From positions 620,001 through 684,000 of the forward strand of contig NZ_AP018052.1 of NCBI RefSeq assembly GCF_002356355.1: a DNA stretch of 64,000 nt, written 5' to 3'. A program made the position numbers and the translations under genes. Positions 29,212 to 39,101 of the stretch are shown piece after piece. Within the stretch, counting starts at the first letter, position 1; each line of letters begins with the position of its first letter. The notes under the pieces were generated by a model. That model did no database searches. It had not been told where the DNA came from and saw nothing but the letters and a program-made list of their open reading frames with translations. Source of the DNA: Thiohalobacter thiocyanaticus (lineage in GTDB: Bacteria > Pseudomonadota > Gammaproteobacteria > Thiohalobacterales > Thiohalobacteraceae).

Positions 29212-29621
29212 CAGGACGCTGCCGGAAACGGGTTACGACCCTGATTCCGGCATGTAGGATGGGTGGAGCGAAGCGCAACCCATCGCGGTGCGGCCTGAGA
29301 GCGATGGGTTACGGCGCACGCGCCTCCACCCATCCTACTGTGTTACGCAGGCCGGGATAGGCGCAGTGTCCCCGGCATTTGTGCCGGGCAAAGCGTGTAG
29401 GATGGGTGGAGCGAAGCGCAACCCATCGCGGTGCGGCCTGAGAGCGATGGGTTACGGCGCACGCGCCTCCACCCATCCTACTGTGTTACGCAGGCCGGGA
29501 TAGGCGCAGTGTCCCCGGCATTTGTGCCGGGCAAAGCGTGTAGGATGGGTGGAGCGAAGCGCAACCCATCGCGGTGCGGCCTGCAGGCAATGGGTTGCGG
29601 CGCACCGCGCCTCCACCCATC
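29212..29621. other. Repeat-filled gap between waaA and the hemerythrin gene
   Basis: Nearly all of this gap is a 143-bp tandem repeat (starts at 29254, 29397 and 29540). Each unit is an A element plus a GC-rich linker containing the hairpin CCCGGCA-TTTG-TGCCGGG. No gene is visible. Confidence 0.85.
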
Positions 29622-29625
29622 CTAC
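29254..29625. repeat. Three family A elements in a 143-bp tandem array
   Basis: A elements at 29254-29338, 29397-29481 and 29540-29625. The first two units are essentially identical over 143 bp including the linker; the third A element has diverged in its centre. The last element supplies the stop of the hemerythrin gene. Confidence 0.93.
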
Positions 29626-30167
29626 TTGAGGCTGTCGGGCAGGGCGTCCTCGGCGACGTTGCGCCGGCGGGCCATGGCGCGGCCGAGGCGCTTGCGGTCG
29701 GCGTCGTTCAGGGCCTGCTCGGCCGGCATCAACACCTTCTGTTCCTCATGCTGGATGTGCTGGCGATAGGCGTTGGTGAAGGCACGGATGCGCGCGTCCA
29801 GCGCGGCGCTGTCATCGATGCGGTCCAGCTCGGCGAGCCGGGCATCGAGCTCACGCCAGGCGGATTCCAGTTCCGGGTGCTGGGCGCTGAGTTCGCGTAC
29901 GGCGGCATTGAAATCCGGGCTCTGCTCCTCCAGCAGCGGGAACAGATCGCGCTCCTCGTCCTGGTGATGCAGATGGGCGGCCGTGTTGAAGTAGTGCCGG
30001 ATCTTCTCCACCGTCTCCTGCAGTTCCGCCTGCTTGCCCGCGTCGATCTGCGCGGGCAGTTTCTCCAGGGTCGAGCAGTGCATCAGCATGCGCATGTGGC
30101 AGGCGCGCAGCAGCCCGAGCGGGTCGTCGAAGCCGGGGGCCGGCTGGGGGAAGGGGAAGTCGGGCAT
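29622..30167 (-). CDS. Hemerythrin-domain protein
   Basis: A 181-residue protein with a hemerythrin four-helix fold: 'LLRACHMRMLMHCSTLEKL' (first His), 'HYFNTAAHLHHQDEERDLFPLL' (H-HxxxE) and 'YRQHIQHEEQKVLMPAEQAL' (final His-xxx-His-x-Glu). These residues bind a di-iron centre, suggesting oxygen, NO or iron handling in the cytoplasm. The start ATG is followed at once by family-like sequence. The TAG stop (29624-29622) lies in an A repeat. Confidence 0.88.
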   Translation of the reverse strand: MPDFPFPQPAPGFDDPLGLLRACHMRMLMHCSTLEKLPAQIDAGKQAELQETVEKIRHYFNTAAHLHHQDEERDLFPLLEEQSPDFNAAVRELSAQHPELESAWRELDARLAELDRIDDSAALDARIRAFTNAYRQHIQHEEQKVLMPAEQALNDADRKRLGRAMARRRNVAEDALPDSLK

Positions 30168-30227
30168 AAATAACAGAGACCGTCAGGGAGCCTGATCTGA
30201 ATGACGCATGCACGAAATTCCAGCTGC

Positions 30228-30298
30228 CGCCATCCCGGCGCAGGCCGGGATCCACGACCGGCGGCGGTTACTGGATTCCGGCCTGCGCCGGAATGACG
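30228..30298. repeat. Family B interspersed inverted repeat
   Basis: CGCCATCCCGGCGC...CCGGGATCCA and CTGGATTCCGGCC...CCGGAATGACG. Confidence 0.85.
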
Positions 30299-30351
30299 GG
30301 AATGTTGTTGCTTGCGACATTTGTCCGAGCATCGGTTATTGAACCTGAACC

Positions 30352-31662
30352 CTACTGGAACCAGCTGTTGATGGCCTGCAGGTCGTCCACCCCGAGGCTG
30401 CCGGCGGCCTGCTTCAGGCGCAGGGTGCTCAGCAGGTAGTCGTAGCGGGCGCGGGCCAGATCGCGCTGGGCGCGGAAGCGCTCGCGCTGGGCGTCCAGCA
30501 CGTCGACGATAGTGCGGGTGCCGACCTCGAAGCCGGTCTCGGCGGCCTCCAGCGCGGTCTCGGTCGAGACCAGGGCCTGTTCCAGGGCGCGCACCTGGGC
30601 GATGCCGCTGGCCACGCCGCGGTAGGCGTCGCGGGTCTGGCGCTGGGTCTGGCGCCGGGCCTGGTCGAGTTGCTCCTGGCTTTCGATGAAGCGGTAGTGG
30701 GCCTCGCGGGTGAAGGAGTTGACCGCGCCGCCCTGGAATAGCGGGATGTTCAGTTCCAGGCCGATGCTGGCGTCGTGGCGCTTCACGCCGGCGATGCCGC
30801 CGAAGTTCTGGTCGCGGCGGCTGAGGGCGGCGCTGGCGTCCAGGGTGGGGTAGTGGCCGGCGCGCTGGCGCTTGACCTCCTGGCGGGCGGCCTCGACCGC
30901 GGCCTGCAGGGCCACCAGGTTGAGGTTGTTGTCCAGCGCCTTATCCACCCAGACGCCGGTCTCCTGCGGCTCGGGCTGCAGCAGCTGCAGCTGGTCGTTG
31001 AGCGGATTGATCGGTTCGTTCAGTTCCCCGGTGATCTCGTACAGCGCCTCGCGGGCCGAGTCCAGTTCGTTCACGGCCACGATCTCCTGGCTTGTCGCCA
31101 GGTCGTAGCGGGCCTGGGCCTCGTGCACGTCGGTGATGGCGATCAGCCCCACCTCGAAACGTTCCTTCGCCTGTTCCAGCTGGCGGCCGATGGCCTCCAA
31201 CTCGGCGCGGGCGAAGATCAGGTTGTCCTGCGCGGCCAGCACGTTGAAGTAACCCTCGGCCAGGCGAATGATCAAATCCTGCTCGGCGGCGCTGTACTCG
31301 GCCAGGGCCCGGGCGACCAGGCTGTCGGCCTGCTCCAGGGCGACGAACTGGTCCCAGCGGAACAGGGTCTGGGTGGCCGACAGGGTGTAGACCTCGTCGG
31401 TTGAATAGCTGGTCTGGTCGGTGATGCGGTTGTCGTAGCGGTTGCGCTGGTAGCTGCCGTTGATGCCTACGTTGGGCAGCACCTGCGCCAGGGCCTGGTC
31501 GTCGGCTTCCAGCAGGGCGTCGCGGTTGGCGGCGGCGGCGCGCAGGGTCGGGTCGCTGTCGGCGGCGATCCGGTAGGCGCCGAGCAGGTCCAGCGCCAGG
31601 GCCGGTTGACTGGCCAGCAGGCCGCTCATCAGGGTTGCCAGCAGGGTGCGTTTTGCGTTCAT
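30352..31662 (-). CDS. tolC: TolC family outer membrane efflux protein
   Basis: A 436-residue outer-membrane channel precursor. Signal peptide 'MNAKRTLLATLMSGLLASQPALA' is followed by two OEP repeats of the TolC fold ('DLLGAYRIAADSDPTLRAAAANRDA' and 'GFEVGTRTIVDVLDAQRERFRAQRDLARARYDYLLSTLRLKQAAGSL'). It serves type I secretion or RND efflux. I chose ATG 31662 because it starts the signal peptide; the frame extends to 31758 through a D half-repeat. PIMT-like and rhodanese genes upstream on the same strand form a group often seen with tolC. Confidence 0.92.
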   Translation of the reverse strand: MNAKRTLLATLMSGLLASQPALALDLLGAYRIAADSDPTLRAAAANRDALLEADDQALAQVLPNVGINGSYQRNRYDNRITDQTSYSTDEVYTLSATQTLFRWDQFVALEQADSLVARALAEYSAAEQDLIIRLAEGYFNVLAAQDNLIFARAELEAIGRQLEQAKERFEVGLIAITDVHEAQARYDLATSQEIVAVNELDSAREALYEITGELNEPINPLNDQLQLLQPEPQETGVWVDKALDNNLNLVALQAAVEAARQEVKRQRAGHYPTLDASAALSRRDQNFGGIAGVKRHDASIGLELNIPLFQGGAVNSFTREAHYRFIESQEQLDQARRQTQRQTRDAYRGVASGIAQVRALEQALVSTETALEAAETGFEVGTRTIVDVLDAQRERFRAQRDLARARYDYLLSTLRLKQAAGSLGVDDLQAINSWFQ

Positions 31663-31791
31663 GCGTTCATCCGGTTGCGGGTGACATGTGGGGGTCGGGA
31701 TCAGCGTCCCATTATCGGTTGGTGTTGCTGCGTCCGCAATGACGGAGGTCAGGGACACAGGTGGCGCTTAACATGAGCCGGAGTTCAGTGA

Positions 31792-31877
31792 GTAGGATGG
31801 GTGAAGCGTAGCGCAACCCATCGTAGTCCGCCGTCCGGGTGATGGGTGACGGCGCTGCGCGCCTTCACCCATCCTAC
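31792..31877. repeat. Family A interspersed inverted repeat
   Basis: GTAGGATGGGTGAAGCGTAGCG...ACCCATC and GATGGGTGACGGCGC...CACCCATCCTAC. Partial D ends (CGCAATGACGG) flank it on both sides at about 31735 and 31882. Confidence 0.87.
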
Positions 31878-31896
31878 CTGCTCGCAATGACGGGGG

Positions 31897-32220
31897 TCAG
31901 TAGGTCGCCATGCCCGGGTCCACGTCCCGGGCCCAGGCATCGACCCCGCCCCTGAGGTTGATGACGTTGCTGAAGCCGAGCTGGGCCTCCAGGTAGCGCG
32001 CCACGCTGTAGCTGCGCACGCCGTGATGACAGATCACGATGGTCTCGCGTTCCGGGTCCAGCGTCTCGGCCTTGAGCGGGATCTGGCGCATCGGGATCAG
32101 GGTCGAGCCCTCGATGCGGCAGACTTCGTATTCCCAGGGCTCGCGCACGTCCAGCAGCAGCGGCGGTATCTGCGCCTGTTCCAGATGGGCCTTGATTTCG
32201 GCGGGCGTGAGTTGGCGCAT
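31897..32220 (-). CDS. Rhodanese-like domain protein
   Basis: A 107-residue single rhodanese domain: 'MRQLTPAEIKAHLEQ', 'PLLLDVREPWEYEVCRIEGSTLIPMRQIP' and the active-site loop 'IVICHHGVRSYSVARYLEAQLG' (Cys carries persulfide), ending 'VINLRGGVDAWARDVDP'. It probably moves sulfane sulfur in the cytoplasm. I chose ATG 32220 because it starts the domain. It lies between the PIMT-like gene and tolC on the same strand. Confidence 0.9.
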   Translation of the reverse strand: MRQLTPAEIKAHLEQAQIPPLLLDVREPWEYEVCRIEGSTLIPMRQIPLKAETLDPERETIVICHHGVRSYSVARYLEAQLGFSNVINLRGGVDAWARDVDPGMATY

Positions 32221-32274
32221 CTCAGGGCCCCGGGCGGATCCGGACATTGTGTGCATCGCGGCTGCACTCGCCGG

Positions 32275-32344
32275 CGTCATTCCGGTACAGGCCCGGATCC
32301 AGTGACCGCTGCGGCATCTGGATCCCGGCCTGCGCCGGGATGAC
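32275..32344. repeat. Family B interspersed inverted repeat
   Basis: CGTCATTCCGGTACAGGCCCGGATCCAG and CTGGATCCCGGCC...CCGGGATGACG, between rhodanese and PIMT-like genes. Confidence 0.85.
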
Positions 32345-32369
32345 GATGATAAAGTCGGTCAGACCTTGC

Positions 32370-33047
32370 TCAGAAGTCAAAGTTCTCGATCCGCGGTGCG
32401 TTCTCCAGCGGCGGGATGGAGGTGTCGAACAGACTCTCACTGGCCCACTGGTCGGCCGCGACCCGCGTGATCAGCATGGCCTCCATCACCGGCGGCTCGC
32501 CCACGATCACGAACAGCCGGCCGCCCACGGCCAGGGCATCGTGGAAGCCGCGATGCAGCAGCGGCAGCGAGCCGGTCACGGCGATGACGTCGAAGCCCTG
32601 CTCGGCGTCCCAGCCGGCGGCGGCGTCCTCGGTGCGCAGCTCCACATTGGTGATGCCGTGTTGCTCCAGCTTGCGCTCGGCGGCGTACTTGAAATCCGGG
32701 TGCAGGTCCACGCTCAGTACCTGACGGCCGAGCCGGGCCAGGCAGGCGGTGAGATAGCCGCTGCCGGTGCCGATCTCCAGGATGCGGTCGCCGGGCTGGA
32801 TGGCCAGGGACTGCAGCAGCCGGCCTTCCAGCCTGGGCGGCATCATCACCTGCCCGTGCTCCAGCGGCAGGCTGATGTCGGAGAAGGCCAGGGTGGAGCG
32901 GTACTGGGTGGGGACGAAGTCCTCGCGCGGGGTCTGCATGAGCACATCCAGTACGCGCTGGTCGAGCACGTCCCAGGGCCGGATCTGCTGCTCGATCATG
33001 TTGTGGCGGGCGCGTTCGAAATCAGCGCTGTCAGCCTGTTCGCTCAT
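32370..33047 (-). CDS. Protein-L-isoaspartate O-methyltransferase family protein
   Basis: A 225-residue SAM-dependent methyltransferase: 'ARHNMIEQQIRPWDVLD', 'PREDFVPTQYRSTLAFSDISLPL', 'VMMPPRLEGRLLQSL' and the SAM site 'DRILEIGTGSGYLTACLARLG'. It belongs to the PIMT fold but to the branch found next to tolC rather than classic pcm. The classic 'GDG..G' repair signature is weak, so substrate is uncertain. It is the first gene of a minus-strand group with the rhodanese and tolC genes. Confidence 0.85.
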   Translation of the reverse strand: MSEQADSADFERARHNMIEQQIRPWDVLDQRVLDVLMQTPREDFVPTQYRSTLAFSDISLPLEHGQVMMPPRLEGRLLQSLAIQPGDRILEIGTGSGYLTACLARLGRQVLSVDLHPDFKYAAERKLEQHGITNVELRTEDAAAGWDAEQGFDVIAVTGSLPLLHRGFHDALAVGGRLFVIVGEPPVMEAMLITRVAADQWASESLFDTSIPPLENAPRIENFDF

Positions 33048-33150
33048 GCTTGCGGTATCCCCGTGTCAATCGCTTCAGCCGGTTAGGTTACGGGGTTTGC
33101 GGGGGGCAGGCAAGGTGGGACGAAAAGCCCCTGTGCCTTTCCGGAGAATC

Positions 33151-33289
33151 CGTCATTGCGAGCGGAGCGCGGCAATCTCATAACGTAGAATCAATCGGTT
33201 GGAGATTGCCGCGTCACTTCGCGCCCATAGAACCCCTTCGGGGTTCATTATGGGTACCCCACCCTCCGGGTCTGGGCATCGCAATGACG
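33151..33289. repeat. Family D repeat, long variant
   Basis: Outer ends CGTCATTGCGAGCGGAGCG and CGCAATGACGG, with the same internal GAACCCCTTCGGGGTTC insertion as the copy at 19497-19631. Confidence 0.87.
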
Positions 33290-33328
33290 GGTATGACCGG
33301 CATGGTCAGGTGGGCGCCTGGACCGGGC

Positions 33329-35626
33329 TCAGAACCTGAAGTTGAGCGAAGTGTAGATGCTGCGTCCCGGACCCGGCACCGTAATCCCCCAGGGCACGCC
33401 GGCGGCGGGCATGGTCTTGCCCTGGCCGAGGTAGGCGCCGCTCAGCGGATGCTGGTAGAAGCGGTCGAAGACGTTCTCCACGCCGGCCTCGATGCGCAGC
33501 TGCTTCCAGGTGTAGCTGGTACGCAGATGCAGCAGGCCGTAACCGCTGGTCTTGACCTCGTTGCGGGTATCCGAGACGTCCGATTTGGCATCGACCACCT
33601 CCACCTCAGCGGTATTGCGCCAGGCGCCGAGGTTCTGCGTCACGGCCAGCTTCAGGTTCAGCGGCATGATGTTGTACAGGTTGTCGTCGGTGTCCTGGTT
33701 CTCGCCGCGCACATAGCTGAGTACGCCGTCGATATGGAAGTCGCCCAGCCGGGTGTCCTCCGCCAGCGGCGCGTGGGCGGAGACGTCGATGCCATACAGG
33801 CGAGCGTCCTCGTTGACGAACTGCAGGTAGACGAAATCGTTCGTCACCGCCAGGTTGGCGTCGGTGCAGGCGGTGCCCATCATGTCCCGGGTGGTGGCCG
33901 AGGAGCAGCGCGCGGCATCGATATAGTCCTCGACGTAGGTCACGTAGGGCGTGATCTGCACCCCCCAGCGCTGCTCGCTCGGATCATGCCAGTCGAAGGT
34001 GGCGCTCAGGGTGTGCGCCACTTCGGGATCGAGTTCGAGGTTGCCGACATAGCCGTTGCCGTCGCCGGCCAGGTTGACCATGCGCATCGCCATGCCGTGG
34101 GTGGACCAGGCATAGCGCTCATACAGGTTGGGCGAGCGGGTCTTGCGGGCGTAGCCGAATTCAACGCTCAGGGTGTCCTTCGGCGTGAAGCGGGCCAGGG
34201 CGGTCAGATCCAGGTTGTCGTCGCTGCGGCTGCGGTCGGCGGCATTGAAGTCGGCCGCGTCCTGCGGCGAGAACATGGGGTTGTAGCCCTGCACCTCACC
34301 GGTATCCATGGCGACGCGCTCGTAGCGCAGGCCGAACTGGGTCAGCCACTGCTCGCTCCAGCGCGCCTCCCATTCGCCGAAGGCCGCCAGCCGGTCGCGT
34401 TCGCCGTCGTTGATGTTCCAGAAGGTGTTGGGGAACATCATCTTGCCGGAGGGATCCCACCAGTCGTCCAGACGGTACTGCTGGACCTCGGCGCCGACGC
34501 GCAGCAGGTCGCGGCCATTGAGCGGGATGTCGCCCTTGACCACCAGGCCGCGGTTGTCGCCCTCGGTCTCCATCGGCATGCCGGCTGCGCAGCCGTTCAT
34601 GCCGCCCTGGATGGTGCAGGGCACGCCGTCGGGGATGGAGCCGTCGTTGGCGCCGTACCAGAACAGCCTGTCCTCGCCGAAGCCCATTTCGTGATCGGTC
34701 TGTTCGCGATAGGCGTTCGCCTCCAGTTTGCCCCAGTTGTACTGGCCCTCGTAGCGCAGATTGAACCGGATGCTCTCGTTGGAGGTCATGTCCATGCGCT
34801 GGTTGGGGAAGCCCTGTTCGGGGATGTCCTGCGTGGCCACTGTGAGTTCGGCCAGGTGGTTGTCGCGCCGCAGCGCCAGGGCCAGCGACTGGTTGGTGGT
34901 TTCATAATAGGTGGAGCCGACCTCGTCGCCGTCCAGGAAGCCGCGGCCGGCCGCAGCCGGGCCCGCCGGTTTGAAATCGTCGCCGGCCTCGTAGTTGTTG
35001 GCCTTGGCGGTGGAGCCGGTGTAGGTGAGGCTGGCATTCTCGCTGGCCAGGGTGGCGGCGAGATTGGCGCCGCGGGCGTCGCCGTTGCTGCGATAGAAGG
35101 TCCCGATCTCGCCCGTGGTCAGCAGGCCCTCGCCGGGCACGGCAAACACCGGGTCGGCCGATTCCACCACAATGGTGCCGCCGATGCTGTCGCCGCCGAG
35201 GCTGACCGGGGTCAGTCCGGCGAACACCGTGGCGGTGGCGATCCGGGTGGGATCGATATAGGACAGCGGCGGGTTCATGTGGTTGCCGCAGGCGGAGACC
35301 AGGTCCATGCCGTCGACCTTGATGCGCACGCGGTCATCGGTCAGGCCGTGGATGGACGGCAGGCTGGAGACGCCGCCGGCCCCCTGCAGCTCGACGCCGG
35401 GGGTCTGCTTCAGCAGGCGGGCCGTATCGCTGCTGGCCGCCGGCAGGGAGCGCAGGCGCTGCGAGTCGACGGTGGAGTGATTCAGGGTCGAGGCCTTCGG
35501 GAACTCGGGGGCTTCCTTGACGATGTCGATGACAAGAGGGTCGTGCTCGGCCAGCGCGATGCCGGGGAGGGCCAGCGCCAGGCTGATCTGGCAGGCAAGT
35601 GAGGAAGCTGTGAATTTCTTCTGCAT
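33329..35626 (-). CDS. TonB-dependent outer membrane receptor, probably copper-binding (OprC/NosA type)
   Basis: A 765-residue receptor: signal peptide (1-26), plug domain (about 45-155) and beta-barrel ending in the outer-membrane signature 'SIYTSLNFRF'. The plug has Cys113-x-x-x-Met117 (in ACGNHMNPP), and a barrel segment has His312-x-Met314 (DHEMGFGED). CxxxM and HxM together form the copper site of Pseudomonas OprC, so I infer uptake or sensing of copper. NosA-like receptors also belong here. No TonB-box or regulator can be named with confidence. It is monocistronic. Confidence 0.82.
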   Translation of the reverse strand: MQKKFTASSLACQISLALALPGIALAEHDPLVIDIVKEAPEFPKASTLNHSTVDSQRLRSLPAASSDTARLLKQTPGVELQGAGGVSSLPSIHGLTDDRVRIKVDGMDLVSACGNHMNPPLSYIDPTRIATATVFAGLTPVSLGGDSIGGTIVVESADPVFAVPGEGLLTTGEIGTFYRSNGDARGANLAATLASENASLTYTGSTAKANNYEAGDDFKPAGPAAAGRGFLDGDEVGSTYYETTNQSLALALRRDNHLAELTVATQDIPEQGFPNQRMDMTSNESIRFNLRYEGQYNWGKLEANAYREQTDHEMGFGEDRLFWYGANDGSIPDGVPCTIQGGMNGCAAGMPMETEGDNRGLVVKGDIPLNGRDLLRVGAEVQQYRLDDWWDPSGKMMFPNTFWNINDGERDRLAAFGEWEARWSEQWLTQFGLRYERVAMDTGEVQGYNPMFSPQDAADFNAADRSRSDDNLDLTALARFTPKDTLSVEFGYARKTRSPNLYERYAWSTHGMAMRMVNLAGDGNGYVGNLELDPEVAHTLSATFDWHDPSEQRWGVQITPYVTYVEDYIDAARCSSATTRDMMGTACTDANLAVTNDFVYLQFVNEDARLYGIDVSAHAPLAEDTRLGDFHIDGVLSYVRGENQDTDDNLYNIMPLNLKLAVTQNLGAWRNTAEVEVVDAKSDVSDTRNEVKTSGYGLLHLRTSYTWKQLRIEAGVENVFDRFYQHPLSGAYLGQGKTMPAAGVPWGITVPGPGRSIYTSLNFRF

Positions 35627-36044
35627 CTGGGTGTCTCCGCAAAGGTGTCAAGGCACCATCAATTTCAGACAGTCCGCCGGTGCGGCGTGCTGGACACACG
35701 TGCCGGACCGACGGTGGTCAAGGTGGCTGCTTTATCTGTGTGCGACGGTTGAATCCGGCGGATCCCGCATCATCCCCGCGCCGACATCGGCTGCAACTCT
35801 CTCAGCAACAGAGCGGCAATATACATGCCAGCGGTGGAATATCAGCAATCGCGCGGAATCGGTGTTTCATCCGGACGGTTCGCCCTGTTCCAGTGTTTCG
35901 TTATGGAATACGTCTGCGTATCATCGCAGCCGGATTGGGATCAGGCTGGCAGCCGCAGGCTCTTGCCACTGACGGACGAATCCCGACACCGGTTACAAAT
36001 GCCGTGCCACCTGGAAGATGGCTGTATTTCAAGGGGTTTGTCAG

Positions 36045-36118
36045 GCCGCAGCCCGCTGCGAGTCGGGTATTTGCCCACTGAGTGCGGCAAATGCCCCAGC
36101 CGCGGAGCGGGTCGGAAA
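36045..36118. other. Long imperfect hairpin upstream of the TPP riboswitch
   Basis: The core stem is GGGTATTTGCC (36065-36075) with GGCAAATGCCC (36086-36096), an 11-base pairing with one G-T wobble. It is extended by weaker pairing between GCCCGCTGCG and CGCGGAGCGGG. No T-run follows on either strand. Function unknown. Confidence 0.5.
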
Positions 36119-36175
36119 GCACGCCTGCCATGTGGGTGGTCTGCTTGCAAATCCCCCGGCCCTCCGCTACCTTCA

Positions 36176-38235
<2,060 letters not shown>

Positions 38236-38263
38236 CCGCTTAACCGCCAGACCGTCCCATCCC

Positions 38264-38334
38264 CGTCATTCCCGCGAAGGCGGGAATCCAGATACCGCCG
38301 CGGTCACTGGATCCCGGTTTTCGCCGGGATGACG
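38264..38334. repeat. Family B interspersed inverted repeat
   Basis: CGTCATTCCCGCGAAGGCGGGAATCCAG and CTGGATCCCGG...CCGGGATGACG, 71 bp. Confidence 0.9.
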
Positions 38335-38532
38335 ATGGCGGGTATGATAACCACAATCTATGCAGTGATTGGGTATACTCCGGAGACGGATAAAAGAAAT
38401 TCTGGCTCAGCTGAAACCCCGCTGGCCAGAAATCACAAATTCTCCGCCCAGCAGATCAAGGAAATACAGGCCATCATCGAGGACAGGCGCCATGTCATCC
38501 AGGCCGCTTGGAACCAACACTTCGGGCGTTGA
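38329..38532 (+). CDS. DUF4160-like small protein, possibly truncated
   Basis: A 67-residue frame. Its C-terminal half, 'NHKFSAQQIKEIQAIIEDRRHVIQAAW', resembles the C-terminal helix of DUF4160 proteins, which commonly precede and overlap DUF2442 genes. The N-terminal half lacks the family's conserved 'PTI..f.g..i' and 'DH.PPH.H' strands. The first ATG lies at the edge of a B repeat. I suspect the 5' part of the gene was lost or replaced by the repeat. The 3' end overlaps the DUF2442 gene by 41 bases. Confidence 0.45.
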   Translation: MTMAGMITTIYAVIGYTPETDKRNSGSAETPLARNHKFSAQQIKEIQAIIEDRRHVIQAAWNQHFGR

Positions 38533-38752
38533 AGTCACCAATGTCTCACCGCACGGCTTCTGGCTGCTGGTGGAAGGCCGTGAGCTGTATCTTCCCTTCG
38601 GGCAGTTCCCCTGGTTTCGTGATGCCAGCATCGCCGCGCTCGGCAGAATCGAGCAGCCAAAACGCAATCACTTCCACTGGCCGGAACTGGATGTGGATCT
38701 GACGTTGGAGATGATTGAGTCGCCAGAGAAGTATCCGAATGTGTCTGGGTGA
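38492..38752 (+). CDS. DUF2442 family protein
   Basis: An 86-residue protein: 'GVEVTNVSPHGFWLLVEGRELYLPFGQFPWFRDASIAALGRIEQPKRNHFHWPELDVDLTLEMIESPEKYP'. This matches the small DUF2442 fold, often paired with DUF4160 in a toxin-antitoxin-like arrangement of unknown function. The ATG at 38492 lies inside the preceding frame, as is usual for the pair. A longer in-frame start exists at 38369 but adds no family sequence. Confidence 0.8.
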   Translation: MSSRPLGTNTSGVEVTNVSPHGFWLLVEGRELYLPFGQFPWFRDASIAALGRIEQPKRNHFHWPELDVDLTLEMIESPEKYPNVSG

Positions 38753-39101
38753 AGATTTACTATTTTATGAAAATGAGTGCGACCACTTTTCCTGCCCCTG
38801 TGTCAAGAAATTGGGCTGGTAGAGAAGGCGGCGGAGTATATACTCCAAGTAACTGAAATATATTAAAAATATCACACATGTTGCGACACGCGTGTGAGTG
38901 AGTTAACTAGCCGCCACATAGAGCTCAAATAGTGTGTGATATAAACACCATAGCTCTAGGGTTCATGCTCTGCCTCAATATTAGCTGTATACGATACCAA
39001 TTATTTTGTCTAATACCGTATAAATTTCCTAGTACACGCTTGTACTTACAAGCCATTGAATTATAATTGGTAGCATAGTTTTATAAAACCGAGGCAAAAA
39101 G
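38753..39101. other. AT-rich upstream region of the accessory operon with several palindromes
   Basis: Much richer in A and T than its left neighbours. It holds GGAGTATATACTCC, a perfect 14-bp palindrome (38833-38846); ATATCACACA (38869-38878) and its reverse complement TGTGTGATAT (38933-38942), 54 bases apart; and GCTTGTA-ct-TACAAGC (39038-39053). No gene is visible. Confidence 0.75.
39038..39067 (+). promoter_or_regulatory. Promoter with overlapping palindromic operator for the ParA/RelA-SpoT-like operon
   Basis: A perfect -10 box TATAAT (39062-39067) sits 16 bases after TTGTAC (39040-39045). The -35 box is inside the palindrome GCTTGTA-ct-TACAAGC (39038-39053), a geometry typical of an autorepressor site. 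GAGG before the ATG at 39102 can serve as ribosome-binding site. Confidence 0.65.

Noticed and set aside
35880-36000. Cobalamin riboswitch upstream of the TonB receptor or thiC
   Set aside because: GCCACTG occurs at about 35968 but the required downstream GGGAAGG and other core elements are missing on both strands.
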